DNA of 64,000 bases from Streptomyces sp. ICBB 8177 (GCF_003144095.1 NZ_NSKH01000023.1:1260938-1324937), one strand, 5' to 3'; shown: positions 1 through 8,090, numbered from the stretch's first letter. Notes: generated by a model from the letters alone, not told the origin. Translations and numbers: made by a program.

Positions 1-741
1 GAACACCGCCAACTGCCCGATCATCGCGCGTAGCAGGCCGAGTGCGGGCCCACCCTCACCGGCGAACTCCACACTCGTGAACCGGCGCAGCGCCACCGGG
101 ATGGGAAGCTGCGGCACCGTCTGGTGCGCCTTGGTGAACCGCCGCAGCGAGATCGCGGTCAGCGGCTCCAGGTCCTCCACCGGCTTGGTCTGCGGCGGGA
201 CAAACTCCAGGGCCGCACGCCGCGTACCCAGGCCGATGCGCACCCGCCCGAAGTCCTCGTGTCCCGGCCGCCGCTCCCACAACCGGCTGCCCATCGCCAG
301 CGCCCACAAGTCCGCCGGATCAGGGTTGTCCCACAGCAGTGCCGCACGCTGCTGCGCCGCCGCCGCCCGCGCCTGACGGCGCTTCTGCGCCAGATACCGC
401 AGATAGTCACGCCGCTCGGCACGCATCCTGCGGCGCCGCTCACCACCGGCCCGCCCGATCTGCGTCAGCGTCATGCTGACCATGGCGATGCCCATCATCC
501 CCGACATCATGTACGTCGTCGGACCGGCACTGCGCATGGAGAACATCAACACCATCGCACCCGTTCCCAAACCCATGGGCAGGTACATCAACGCCGAACC
601 GAAATCAGCGCTCGCCGGCTCCCCCAGAACCGGCGGCTCCGCCAACTCGACCTGTCCCTCGGGCAGCTGGGGACCTTCGACGCGCGGTGAGCGCTTGGCC
701 ACCACGGTGCTCAATGCGTGAAACCTCTCTGACGGGCGCAT
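1..741 (-). CDS. eccC: Type VII secretion ATPase EccC, N-terminal part (runs off left edge)
   Basis: The 247 codons visible are the start of an EccC/FtsK-SpoIIIE type ATPase that powers export of WXG100 (Esx) proteins. The N-terminal leader carries the family's basic 'STVVAKRSPR' stretch (residues 11-20), followed by a Pro/Glu-rich strand and two membrane segments (about 51-68 and 76-96, rich in Met and Gly), then a strongly basic amphipathic helix (about 98-135, RRRRMRAERRDYLRYLAQKR) and the beginning of the first cytoplasmic domain. The ATPase cores lie outside the window. The ATG at 741 has AAGGAG nine bases upstream; TTG at 714 in the same frame would match many database starts but has no ribosome site. 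No other ESX gene is in view, so operon membership cannot be judged. Confidence 0.9.
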   Translation of the reverse strand, partial: MRPSERFHALSTVVAKRSPRVEGPQLPEGQVELAEPPVLGEPASADFGSALMYLPMGLGTGAMVLMFSMRSAGPTTYMMSGMMGIAMVSMTLTQIGRAGGERRRRMRAERRDYLRYLAQKRRQARAAAAQQRAALLWDNPDPADLWALAMGSRLWERRPGHEDFGRVRIGLGTRRAALEFVPPQTKPVEDLEPLTAISLRRFTKAHQTVPQLPIPVALRRFTSVEFAGEGGPALGLLRAMIGQLAVF

Positions 742-1530
742 GTCACACGGCTCCTTGTCGATCGTAGCCGCGTCAACTGGTGACGATGAGTTCAACTGAT
801 GAAGACGGTGACTCCCCCGGTGGGGTGACAATACGCCTGGATCGCTCGCGTCCGGTGAACGGTCGTTGAACTCGTGAACGTCATTTGAGTAAACGTTGCC
901 TGGACGTTGACCTGTTGTCGCCTGGTGGGCGCGTGGTCGCTGAGCGGGTCGAACGCCGGTCGCTCAATTGCCGTCCGAATGACCCGGGGGGGCGTCCGGT
1001 GGGTGCGAGTGCTGCGTATGGCGCGGTCGCCGCGTGCCGGACGGTTCGCGCGGTGGTGGGGCCGTGGCTGTAGGCGCGTTCGGGCGCCGGTGCGCGTGGT
1101 GCGTGGTCGCCATGGCCACCCCTCCCGACGGGCGTGCGGCCTCCCGGACCCCGGGATCCGCAACTGCCGCTGCGTACTGTCACTTTGAGCCGCGCCAAAT
1201 CGGAACGCAACCCCTCGCGCGAGGGGTTGCGCGTCGCCGTCGTCTCTGCCGCCTCACGGTACAACCGTTGGCACGTTCGTCAAACGCCCGGGTCGGCGTC
1301 GCCCCTGTTGAGAGGCTTGCCGCAGGGGTCTTCCCGGCGCCTCAAATTACGATCAACACCGTTGACGCGGCACCGGGGAGAGGTGGCCGTTGGATGTGTT
1401 CCGCGGTGGCCGTGGCTTACTTTTTGACGTCACGTCACATTGCCTCTGTGGCTGCTGTGTGTTCTCCATCACGGCTGCGACCGCGTCGGCGACATGCCGG
1501 GGCCTGGTGCCGCGGGCCGCGTGGTGGCGG
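742..1530. other. Long intergenic region between tetR-like gene and eccC
   Basis: About 790 bases with no convincing gene. Open frames here use random third positions and have no homology I recognise. It contains a 26-bp perfect palindrome (1206-1231) and a relatively AT-rich patch around 1335-1450 that includes the palindrome TGACGTCA at 1425-1432 directly after a T-run. A TACGAT box about 15 bases before the eccC ribosome site could be a -10 element, without a clear -35 partner. The region may hold the eccC promoter or a small RNA. Confidence 0.5.
1206..1231. repeat. 26-bp perfect palindrome
   Basis: Half-site CGCAACCCCTCGC (1206-1218) is followed at once by its exact reverse complement (1219-1231), with no loop. 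It lies 300 bases downstream of the tetR-like stop and 465 upstream of eccC. With no spacer it is more like a protein-binding site or cruciform than an ordinary terminator, but a tight terminator hairpin is possible. Confidence 0.55.
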
Positions 1531-2112
1531 TCATTCGCGTTCGACGCCGGGTTCTCGCGCCGGCAGGCCGCGCAGCAGCGTGTCGAGGAAGAGTTCGAAG
1601 CGCGGTGCGGCGTCACCGAGGTCGAGCGGGTTCTCGTGGATCGCGAGCCAGCTGACCACGGAGGTGATGAAGATGTACCAGCTCTGTTCGGCCAGTTCGG
1701 GGCTCACGCCGGCACCGGCGAAGGCGGTGACGACCTCGCGCCGCAGCCGTTCGAAGGGCCGGGCGGCGTGGCGGTGCGGTCGTGAGGTGCGGGTGGCGTA
1801 GCCGGGCACCGCGAGGAACCGGTCGTGCATGGCCCACGCCACCTGCGCCAGCCAGGCCCGCCAGTGCCGTCCGTCCGGGCCTTCCGGCGGCAGGACCCGC
1901 TCGACCATGACCTCGCTGACCAGGTCGAACAGCTGGTCGCGGTTCCTGACCCAGCGGTAGAGCGCGCTGTGGCTGGCCCCCAGGCGCCCGGCCAGCTCGC
2001 GCATCGTCAGCTCGTCGAGGTTCCCGCTCGAAAGGGCGGCCTCGACGATCCGCTCGCGGCTGAGCTGCGCGGGGCGTCCCGGGTGGGGTCGGTGTGTCGC
2101 GGCGTCGGCCAT
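1531..2112 (-). CDS. TetR family transcriptional repressor
   Basis: A 193-residue TetR protein: N-terminal helix-turn-helix (about residues 20-62, with 'LGASHSALYRWVRNRDQLF' as recognition helix region) followed by an all-helical ligand-binding domain of the TetR C-terminal type. It is divergent from the ornithine cyclodeaminase-like gene at 2381, and a 21-bp near-perfect palindrome sits between them (2192-2212), so it most likely represses that gene and possibly itself. There is no ribosome site before the ATG; a TAGAGT -10 box at 2119-2124 (minus strand) lies exactly six bases upstream of it, which suggests a leaderless message starting at the ATG. Confidence 0.9.
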   Translation of the reverse strand: MADAATHRPHPGRPAQLSRERIVEAALSSGNLDELTMRELAGRLGASHSALYRWVRNRDQLFDLVSEVMVERVLPPEGPDGRHWRAWLAQVAWAMHDRFLAVPGYATRTSRPHRHAARPFERLRREVVTAFAGAGVSPELAEQSWYIFITSVVSWLAIHENPLDLGDAAPRFELFLDTLLRGLPAREPGVERE

Positions 2113-2118
2113 GGCCGG

Positions 2119-2124
2119 ACTCTA
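2119..2124 (-). promoter_or_regulatory. Probable -10 box of leaderless tetR-like gene
   Basis: TAGAGT on the minus strand, six bases before the ATG at 2112. The distance puts the transcription start at or next to the start codon. No good -35 match was seen. Confidence 0.5.
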
Positions 2125-2191
2125 CGAGACCGCCGCCTCGGTTCCCCGATTGGCCGGAAGTCGCCCTCGGGTGAGAACCCTCACTCCGGTA

Positions 2192-2212
2192 TTAGTGACC
2201 ACTGGTTACTAA
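2192..2212. promoter_or_regulatory. TetR operator in divergent region
   Basis: A 21-bp inverted repeat: left half TTAGTGACC, right half GGTTACTAA, centred on ACT; apart from the central base only one symmetric pair mismatches. It is the only strong palindrome between the tetR-like gene (start 2112) and the cyclodeaminase-like gene (start 2381). AT-rich flanks suggest overlap with the promoter of the rightward gene. Confidence 0.75.
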
Positions 2213-2380
2213 ATCGGTTACGCTCGCGGTCCGCCCGGCGGTCCCCGCACTGCATCCGGCGCCACCCGCGTGCGGACGACCGACCGGCCCAGCCGTCGGG
2301 ACGCCGCGTGCCCGGCCACGCCAAGAGGCCGCAGGAGCGCGCCCGTTCGTCCCGTCCCGTCCACCACGTCGAGGAGTGCC

Positions 2381-3433
2381 ATGGAACCGCTCGATCCCAC
2401 GACGCCGTCCGCAGGCCGCGCCGAGGCCGTCCCGCCCGAGGGCACCACACTGCTGCTGAGCGACGACGAGGTGCGCGAGGCGTGCCGGATGCCCGCGGTG
2501 ATCGACGCCGTGGAGACGGCGCTCGGCGAGGCCCCCGGTCCCGCACTGGCACTGCCGCCGCGCTCCGACCTGGAGGCCGGGAACACCTTCTTCCGTGTGC
2601 TGCCCGCCATCCTGGGCCGCGCCGGCGTGCTCGGACTGAAGATGCTCCACGGATCGTTCGAACGCGGCGTGCGGTACCTGCTGGTGCTGTGCGACCTCGC
2701 CTCCGGTGAGGTCGTCGCCGTACTCGACGCCGCCCACCTGACCGGCGTGCGCACCGGTGCCACCGCGGGCGTGGCGACTCGCCACCTCGCCCGCCGGGAC
2801 GCGACCGCCGCGGGCGTCATCGGCGCGGGGTTCGAGGCGGAGACCAACCTGACGGCGGTCGCCGCCGTACGCGACCTGCGCACGGTGAAGGTGTTCAGCC
2901 CGCGGCAGGCGCGGCGTGAGGCGTTCGCCGCCCGCATGACTGCCCGGCTCGGCATCGAGGTCGTCGCGGTGGACTGCCCGCAGGAGGCGGTCGCCGCGAC
3001 GGACGTGGTGGTCGTGGCGACCAACACCGGGCACGGCGGCCCGGTCGCGCTGCGCGGTGCGTGGATCGAGCCGGGACAGCACATCGTGTCGATCGGCTCC
3101 ACCACACCCGGCGTCCGCGAACTCGACACCGCCGTCCTGGCCCGGGCCGGCACCGTGGTCTTCGACGTGGACGCGGCCACCGTCGCGACGCAGTCGGGCG
3201 ACGTCATCGCCTGGCACGCGCTCGACGCGGCGGCGGCCACGGCACCGCGCACGCTGACCGAGGTGCTGAACGAGCAGGCGCCGGGCCGCCGCGGCGACGA
3301 GGACGTCACGGTGTTCAAGTCGATCGGATCCGCCGCGCAGGATCTGGCCGCGGCCGTCGCCGTGTGCGAACGGGCCCGCGCGCTCGGCCTCGGGAGGAAG
3401 GTCGACGGCCTCGCCTCGCTCCGCACCTTCTGA
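2381..3433 (+). CDS. Ornithine cyclodeaminase / mu-crystallin family protein
   Basis: A 350-residue member of the ornithine cyclodeaminase/mu-crystallin superfamily (NAD(P)-dependent; members include ornithine cyclodeaminase, alanine dehydrogenase, ketimine reductase and the DAP-synthesis enzyme SbnB). Seen: 'GLKM' with the substrate Lys at 87, 'LTGVRTGA' (120-127), and the Rossmann motif 'GVIGAGFEA' (145-153), in which the usual Gln of GxGxQA is Glu. The ATG at 2381 has GAGGAG five bases upstream; frame extension upstream to 2270 is non-coding. It is alone on its strand and faces a TetR gene across an operator, so it is probably inducible. Substrate cannot be told: ornithine, lysine/pipecolate ring or alanine are all possible. 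Confidence 0.85.
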   Translation: MEPLDPTTPSAGRAEAVPPEGTTLLLSDDEVREACRMPAVIDAVETALGEAPGPALALPPRSDLEAGNTFFRVLPAILGRAGVLGLKMLHGSFERGVRYLLVLCDLASGEVVAVLDAAHLTGVRTGATAGVATRHLARRDATAAGVIGAGFEAETNLTAVAAVRDLRTVKVFSPRQARREAFAARMTARLGIEVVAVDCPQEAVAATDVVVVATNTGHGGPVALRGAWIEPGQHIVSIGSTTPGVRELDTAVLARAGTVVFDVDAATVATQSGDVIAWHALDAAAATAPRTLTEVLNEQAPGRRGDEDVTVFKSIGSAAQDLAAAVAVCERARALGLGRKVDGLASLRTF

Positions 3434-3546
3434 AGCGGCCGCGGCCGTCGGTGACCACGCCTCCTGCGCCGCGTGGGCCTCGCCCCGAGCCCGTCCGGTC
3501 CTACGGCCGGACTCGGCGGCCTACCGGTAAACTGGTCGCCGAAGAC

Positions 3547-3600
3547 GGCGGAGGGGCTCGCCGCAACCGCGACCGTCACCAGTCGCCAACGGTCCCTACC
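3547..3600 (+). ncRNA. Fluoride riboswitch (crcB motif) aptamer
   Basis: The pattern fits the crcB RNA: hairpin GGCG (3547-3550) / CGCC (3559-3562) with the loop purines GAGGGGCT, the conserved joining segment AACCGC (3565-3570), a second hairpin GCGAC (3569-3573) / GTCGC (3582-3586), then CAACGGTCCCTAC (3587-3599), which corresponds to the conserved 3' segment ending in CCUAC; AGGG of the first loop can pair with CCCT as the pseudoknot helix. The UGAUG element of the consensus is only partly kept (CAACG). It sits directly before a fluoride-exporter gene, the usual partner. The match was made by eye against the consensus from memory. Confidence 0.75.
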
Positions 3601-3638
3601 TGGCACCCGCGTACGACGGGCACAACACGACAGGTAGG
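3595..3638 (+). promoter_or_regulatory. Expression platform hairpin masking the crcB ribosome site
   Basis: CCTACCTG (3595-3602) pairs perfectly with CAGGTAGG (3631-3638). The left arm is the 3' end of the fluoride aptamer; the right arm is the Shine-Dalgarno of crcB (AGGAG 3636-3640, ATG 3645). Fluoride binding, which ties up CCUAC in the aptamer, would release the ribosome site. This is a translational switch read straight from the sequence. Confidence 0.7.
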
Positions 3639-3644
3639 AGAACC

Positions 3645-4484
3645 ATGCCCCGGGGCATCTTGACCCCCGCACCCGCTCAGGCCCGCAGCCGCCGCGCCTC
3701 GGACGCACCGCCGTTGCCGTCCCGCCCGGACGCCCCCGGCCCGCGAACCGAGACGCGCGGACCCCGCGAACCCGGCGTCGGCCACGACGGCCGCGGGGGC
3801 CGGCGCCACCAGCCCGACCACCCCGACGACCAAGGAGGCGCGCCCGTGCCGTCCACCGACCGGCCCAGGACCGGCGAGACGCTGCCGGTCGACCCCGACC
3901 TCATCCCCGACGAGTCGCCGCGGCCCCGGCGCCGCCCGCCGCGGTCGCGCCAGTGGGACGTCCTGGCGGTCATCGCGGTCGGCGGCGGCACGGGCAGCGT
4001 CGCCCGCTACGGACTGGCGCGGGCCCTGCCCACCTCGCCGGGCGGCTTCCCCTGGGCGACCTTCCTGACCAACGTCAGCGGCTGCTTCGTCCTGGGCCTG
4101 TTCATGGTCTACGTCCTGGAGATCTGGCCGCCCTCGCGCTACCTGCGGCCGTTCTTCGGCGTCGGCGTGCTCGGCGGCTTCACCACCTTCTCCACGTACA
4201 CCGTGGAACTGCGCGGCATGCTCGCCGCCCACCACTGGTCGCTGGCCGACGCGTACGCGCTCGGCAGCCTGGTCGCCGGGCTCGCCGCGGTCTGGACCGG
4301 CATCGTGCTGGCCCGGCGGCTCAGCGGCCTGCCGGTGCGCCGGGGCCCGCGCCGCCGTGGCGAGACGGGCCTCGCCCCGGAGCCGGCGCAGAGCGCGCCG
4401 CAGCCAGAGGCGGCAACCGGCACCGCGTCGCGGTCCGAGTCCGCGGCCTCCCGGCCGCACCCCGGACGAGGAGGGCAGCGATGA
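3645..4484 (+). CDS. crcB: Fluoride exporter CrcB/Fluc, subunit 1
   Basis: The last ~175 residues form a Fluc fluoride channel subunit: four membrane helices (about 105-125, 136-158, 168-190, 203-225), the pore Asn in '[10 protein letters not shown]' (142-151) and the phenylalanine-box motif '[10 protein letters not shown]' (177-186). The first ~100 residues are a hydrophilic Pro/Arg-rich tail not typical of the family, and there is another such tail after residue 230. Two starts are credible: ATG 3645, whose AGGAG is part of the riboswitch platform, and GTG 3846 (residue 68) with AAGGAGG seven bases upstream. The stop overlaps the next start (ATGA, 4481-4484), so the three genes are translationally coupled. 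Works as a dimer, perhaps with the second CrcB. Confidence 0.88.
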   Translation: MPRGILTPAPAQARSRRASDAPPLPSRPDAPGPRTETRGPREPGVGHDGRGGRRHQPDHPDDQGGAPVPSTDRPRTGETLPVDPDLIPDESPRPRRRPPRSRQWDVLAVIAVGGGTGSVARYGLARALPTSPGGFPWATFLTNVSGCFVLGLFMVYVLEIWPPSRYLRPFFGVGVLGGFTTFSTYTVELRGMLAAHHWSLADAYALGSLVAGLAAVWTGIVLARRLSGLPVRRGPRRRGETGLAPEPAQSAPQPEAATGTASRSESAASRPHPGRGGQR

Positions 4485-4909
4485 GCCCGCACCTGCGCCA
4501 CCGGAACGCCGAGGAGACCGAGGCCCCGCGGGCCCGGCAGCCCAGGGAGCCGCTGAGCGGTCCGGTCACCCGGCTGACCGTCCACCTCGGCGACGGCGAC
4601 CAGTACCACCACCGCCCGCTCTACACCGAGATCGTGCACCGCGCACACCGCGCCGGGCTGGCCGGAGCCAGCGTCCTGCGGGGCGTGGAGGGCTTCGCGG
4701 GCGGCGCCATCCACACCTCGCGGCTGCTCGACCTGGCCGAGGGCCTGCCCGTCCTCGTGGTCGTCGTCGACACCGACCAGCGCGTCCGCGACTTCCTGCC
4801 GGAACTCGCCGAGGTCGCCGGCGGCCGCCTGGTCACCCTGGAACCTGCGGAGGCCGTCGTGCTGACGCCGCCGGAACCCCGTTCGACCCCCGAGGAAGGT
4901 GCCCCCTGA
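4481..4909 (+). CDS. DUF190 protein of the fluoride operon
   Basis: A 142-residue protein of the DUF190 family, whose known structures have a PII-like ferredoxin fold. Core motifs visible: '[18 protein letters not shown]', '[15 protein letters not shown]' and '[21 protein letters not shown]'. It is sandwiched between two crcB genes with 4-base and 3-base overlaps, the usual arrangement in actinobacteria, which suggests a cytosolic regulatory partner of the exporter. The first 35 residues are charged and probably disordered. Biochemical role in fluoride export is unknown. Confidence 0.88.
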   Translation: MSPHLRHRNAEETEAPRARQPREPLSGPVTRLTVHLGDGDQYHHRPLYTEIVHRAHRAGLAGASVLRGVEGFAGGAIHTSRLLDLAEGLPVLVVVVDTDQRVRDFLPELAEVAGGRLVTLEPAEAVVLTPPEPRSTPEEGAP

Positions 4910-5277
4910 TGCCCGTCGTCCTGGTCTTCCTGGGCGGCCTCGTCGGCGCGCCACTGCGCTACCTGCTGGACAGGGCGGTGCAGGCACGCCACGACAGCGT
5001 CTTCCCCTGGGGCACGTTCGCCGTCAACGTCACCGGCGCGTTCGTGCTCGGCGCCCTGACCGGCGCCGCCGCCACGCACGGCCTGCCGGGCAACGCCACC
5101 TCGCTGCTGGGCACCGGCGTCTGCGGAGCGTTCACCACGTTCAGCACGTTCGGATTCGAGACGATGCGGCTGCTGGAGGACGGATCGCTGGCCGAGGCCG
5201 GGATCAACGCGATCGGCAGCCTGCTGCTCGGCGTCGCGGCGGCGGTCGCCGGATACGCGCTGCTGTCCTGGCTGTAA
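4909..5277 (+). CDS. crcB: Fluoride exporter CrcB/Fluc, subunit 2
   Basis: A compact 122-residue Fluc protein of normal family length with four membrane helices, the pore Asn40 in 'VNVTGAFVLG' (39-48) and the 'GAFTTFSTFGFE' box (73-84). The ATG overlaps the TGA of the DUF190 gene. Paired crcB genes in Gram-positive bacteria commonly encode the two halves of a dual-topology dimer, so this and the longer paralogue may form a heterodimer. An imperfect hairpin at 5299-5336 may end the operon. Confidence 0.93.
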   Translation: MPVVLVFLGGLVGAPLRYLLDRAVQARHDSVFPWGTFAVNVTGAFVLGALTGAAATHGLPGNATSLLGTGVCGAFTTFSTFGFETMRLLEDGSLAEAGINAIGSLLLGVAAAVAGYALLSWL

Positions 5278-5298
5278 CCTCGTACCGCCACGGGCGAG

Positions 5299-5336
5299 CG
5301 GGAGGCATCCGCGGTGGTCGCCGGGAGATGCCCCCG
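5299..5336 (+). terminator. Possible terminator of the crcB operon
   Basis: CGGGAGGCATC (5299-5309) can pair with GATGCCCCCG (5327-5336), one mismatch, 22 bases after the crcB2 stop. No T-tract follows. Confidence 0.45.
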
Positions 5337-5405
5337 GTGATCCCGTACAACCGGCCCCTTCCGCCCGGCACTTCGGTCCCCGCCCCGGAACCGAATCACC
5401 AACAC

Positions 5406-5421
5406 TTGCATCTTTGTGCAA
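5406..5421. promoter_or_regulatory. TTGCA-N6-TGCAA inverted repeat upstream of SEDS gene
   Basis: TTGCA (5406-5410) and TGCAA (5417-5421) flank TCTTTG. It lies 65 bases before the start at 5486, close to a possible promoter (TTGTGC 5414-5419, TAGCGG 5438-5443, 18-base spacer), so it may be an operator. Confidence 0.4.
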
Positions 5422-5485
5422 CAGTTAGCCGGGGGCCTAGCGGCCGACGAGGCCGAACAGGCCGTGGCAAAGGGGTGGATGAGCA

Positions 5486-6901
5486 GTGATGAGTGTGAGC
5501 CGCCGCCGCAACACCGAGCTGGTGCTCGTGGTGGGCGCGGTGGCGTTGAGCATGTTCGGCTACGCCGGGGCGAGCCTGGCGCTGCGGGACACCGTGCCCA
5601 GCTCCCTGTTCACCGTCGGCGGCGGGCTGGGGGCGCTCGCGCTGCTCGCCCACCTCGCCGTACGCCGCTTCGCGCCCTACGCCGACCCGCTGATCCTCCC
5701 GCTCGCCGTGATGCTCTCCTCGCTGGGCCTGATGCTCATCGCGCGGCTCGACATCTCCTACCGCGCCGAGTACCCGCACTCCTCACCGGGCGCTCCGGGC
5801 GCTCCGGGACAGGTGATGTGGATGAGCGTGGCCGGGGTGGTGTTCATCGGCCTGCTGGTCGTCATCAGGCACCACCGCATCCTCCAGCGGTACTCGTACC
5901 TGACGATGGCCGTCGCGCTGGTGCTGCTGCTGGCGCCGGCGTTCTTCCCCAGCGACACCTTCGGCGCCAAGCGGTGGATCTTCATCGGCCCGCTGTCACT
6001 GGAACCGGACGAGTTCGTCAAGATCGCCATCGCCATCTTCTTCGCCGGCTACCTGATGGCCAACCGGGACGCGCTCTCGCTCGCCGGGCGCCGGGTGTGG
6101 GGGATGAACCTGCCGCGCGGCCGCAACGTCGGCCCGATCCTGGCGGTCTGGGCGGTCAGCCTGCTGGTGCTGATCTTCGAGAACGACCTCGGCACCTCGC
6201 TGATCTTCTTCGGCGTCTTCATCGTCATGCTGTACGTCGCCACGGAACGCGGCAGTTGGGTGATCCTCGGCGTCCTGATGGCCGCGCTCGGCGCGGGCGT
6301 CGTCGGATCGATGTCGCCGCACGTCAAGGCGCGCGTCGTGGCCTGGCTGCACCCGATGGCGATCTTCCTGCCGCCCGCGCAGCGCCCGCCGGGCCTGATC
6401 TCCGACCAGTCGGCGCAGGCCCTGTTCAGCTTCGGCAGCGGCGGCGTCCTGGGCTCCGGCCTCGGCCAGGGCTACCCCTGGCTGATCGGCTTCGCCGGGC
6501 GCAGCGACTTCATCCTCACCACGGTCGGCGAGGAACTCGGGCTCGCCGGTGTGACCGCCGTGCTGCTGCTGTACGTGCTGCTGATCGAACGCGGTCTGCG
6601 CACCGCGCTGCTGCTGACCGACCCGTTCGGCAAGCTGCTGGCCGCCGGGCTCGCCGCCACCATCGGGCTCCAGGTCTTCGTGGTCGTCGGCGGTGTCACC
6701 GGCCTGATCCCGCTGACCGGCAAGGCGCTGCCCTTCCTCGCCCAGGGCGGCTCCTCCACCGTCGCCAACTGGCTGCTGGTGGCGATCCTGCTCAAGCTCA
6801 GCGACGCGGCGGGCCGCGCCACGTACGAACGGCAGAACCCCAGCCAGGCGCCCTCGACCGCGGAGGCGATGACGGCGGTCGTGCCGCGCGCGGCGCTGTG
6901 A
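5486..6901 (+). CDS. SEDS family peptidoglycan glycosyltransferase (FtsW/RodA/SpoVE)
   Basis: A 471-residue polytopic protein with about ten membrane helices and the SEDS signatures: 'GAKRWIFIGPLSLEPDEFVKI', 'LIFENDLGTSLIFFG' (the conserved Glu-Asn-Asp), and near the end 'GEELGLAG' and 'GLIPLTGKALPFLAQGGSS'. Such proteins polymerise lipid II and normally act with a class B penicillin-binding protein; none is next door, and the gene stands alone, so it is probably one of the extra SEDS paralogues Streptomyces keeps for growth or sporulation septa. The start is GTG 5486 or ATG 5489; a purine-rich AAAGGGG lies 10 bases upstream. A Gly/Pro/Ala insert around residue 100 sits in an extracytoplasmic loop. 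Confidence 0.9.
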   Translation: MMSVSRRRNTELVLVVGAVALSMFGYAGASLALRDTVPSSLFTVGGGLGALALLAHLAVRRFAPYADPLILPLAVMLSSLGLMLIARLDISYRAEYPHSSPGAPGAPGQVMWMSVAGVVFIGLLVVIRHHRILQRYSYLTMAVALVLLLAPAFFPSDTFGAKRWIFIGPLSLEPDEFVKIAIAIFFAGYLMANRDALSLAGRRVWGMNLPRGRNVGPILAVWAVSLLVLIFENDLGTSLIFFGVFIVMLYVATERGSWVILGVLMAALGAGVVGSMSPHVKARVVAWLHPMAIFLPPAQRPPGLISDQSAQALFSFGSGGVLGSGLGQGYPWLIGFAGRSDFILTTVGEELGLAGVTAVLLLYVLLIERGLRTALLLTDPFGKLLAAGLAATIGLQVFVVVGGVTGLIPLTGKALPFLAQGGSSTVANWLLVAILLKLSDAAGRATYERQNPSQAPSTAEAMTAVVPRAAL

Positions 6902-6962
6902 GCGCGCTGCTCCGGCAGGCGGGCCCGGCCACGTCGGCGTGACGCTTCGAGCGCGGCGGCCG

Positions 6963-8090
6963 TCAGGGTGTGCGGTGCGTGCGCCGCGGCATGCGCTGGA
7001 GGGCGGCGCGGGAGATCGTCTCGGCGGTGACCACGCCGACCAGCCGCCCGTCCTCCACGACCAGCACCGGCGGGGTCGCGCCCGCCCGCTCCAGCACCTC
7101 CACCAGTTCGTCGTCCGGCGCCGCCACCGTGCACCGCGCCAGCGGCACCGCGGCGTCCCGCAGCCGCACCTCGTCACGGCGGCCGACGGGGACCAGGGCC
7201 AGCCGCCGGCCGTCCACCACCCCGCTGGGCCGCCCCTCGAAGTCGACCAGCGGGACCACCGCCCGCGGCCCGCGTCCGGCCGTGCCGGCGAGGAACCGCT
7301 CCACCGTCAGCCACTCCGGCACCGCGTCCGGGGCGGCCGACATCAGCCGTCCCACCCGCACCCCACGCAACGCGCCCACCAGCGCGGCCCGCCGGACCTC
7401 CGCGATCGCCGCCGACCACACGAACAGCCCGACCAGCGCCAGCCACAGCCCCGAGTCGTAGCCGTACACCACCATCGCGAAGCCCGCGGCGGCCAGCGCC
7501 AGCCCCGCGCCCTGACCCGCGCGCCCCGCCACGTGCTCCGCGCGCTCCCGGTCGCCGCCGCGCCACCACACCGCCGCCCGGAGCACCCGCCCGCCGTCCA
7601 GCGGGGCGGCAGGCAGCAGGTTGAACGCGGCGAGCAGCCCGTTGAGCCACCCGGTCCACACCAGCACCGCCGCCGGTACCTCCCAGCCCAGCGCCTCCCG
7701 CACGCCGAACCCCAGCGCCACCGCCACTCCACCGGTGACCAGGCTGGCCAGCGGCCCGGCCAGCGCCACCATCAGCTCCCCGCCCGGGGTCGAGGGGCGT
7801 CCCATACGGGTCACACCGCCCAGACCCCACACGGTGATGTCGTCCACCCGCACCCCGAACCGCCGGGCCGTCAGCGCGTGCGCCGTCTCGTGCAGCAGCA
7901 GGCTCGCGGTCAGCAGCAGCGCGCCGACCAGCCCGGCCGTGTCGTAGACGGCGCGCGAGCGGCCGGGCACCCACGCGGGCAGGGTCTGCCCGGCCAGGCC
8001 CACGCCGAGGAACAGCACCAGGACCGGGGCGGACCAGTGGACGCGCAGCGGCACGCCCAGGACCCTGCCCAGTGGTGCGGAGCCGTTCAT
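6963..8090 (-). CDS. Site-2 protease-like M50 metallopeptidase with CBS domains
   Basis: A 375-residue intramembrane zinc peptidase. Zinc motif HETAH is at 67-71 within a membrane helix; the second metal motif 'LPAAPLDGG' (159-167) supplies Asp165. About six membrane helices cover residues 20-240. The last ~130 residues form a CBS pair ('GVRVGRLMSAAPDAVPEWLT' and 'VEVLERAGATPPVLVVEDGR'). This layout is the SpoIVFB-like/Rip-type group whose CBS domains sense nucleotides. Substrates are unknown. Upstream frame to 8441 is non-coding; ATG 8090 has only a weak purine stretch. Its 3' end faces the SEDS gene 61 bases away. Confidence 0.88.
   Translation of the reverse strand: MNGSAPLGRVLGVPLRVHWSAPVLVLFLGVGLAGQTLPAWVPGRSRAVYDTAGLVGALLLTASLLLHETAHALTARRFGVRVDDITVWGLGGVTRMGRPSTPGGELMVALAGPLASLVTGGVAVALGFGVREALGWEVPAAVLVWTGWLNGLLAAFNLLPAAPLDGGRVLRAAVWWRGGDRERAEHVAGRAGQGAGLALAAAGFAMVVYGYDSGLWLALVGLFVWSAAIAEVRRAALVGALRGVRVGRLMSAAPDAVPEWLTVERFLAGTAGRGPRAVVPLVDFEGRPSGVVDGRRLALVPVGRRDEVRLRDAAVPLARCTVAAPDDELVEVLERAGATPPVLVVEDGRLVGVVTAETISRAALQRMPRRTHRTP

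Noticed and set aside
124..690. 188-codon plus-strand frame at the left edge
   Set aside because: Antisense of the EccC N-terminus, which shows the conserved leader and two membrane helices.
881..1264. 127-codon minus-strand frame in the long gap
   Set aside because: No coding bias, no homology, no ribosome site; overlaps the palindrome.
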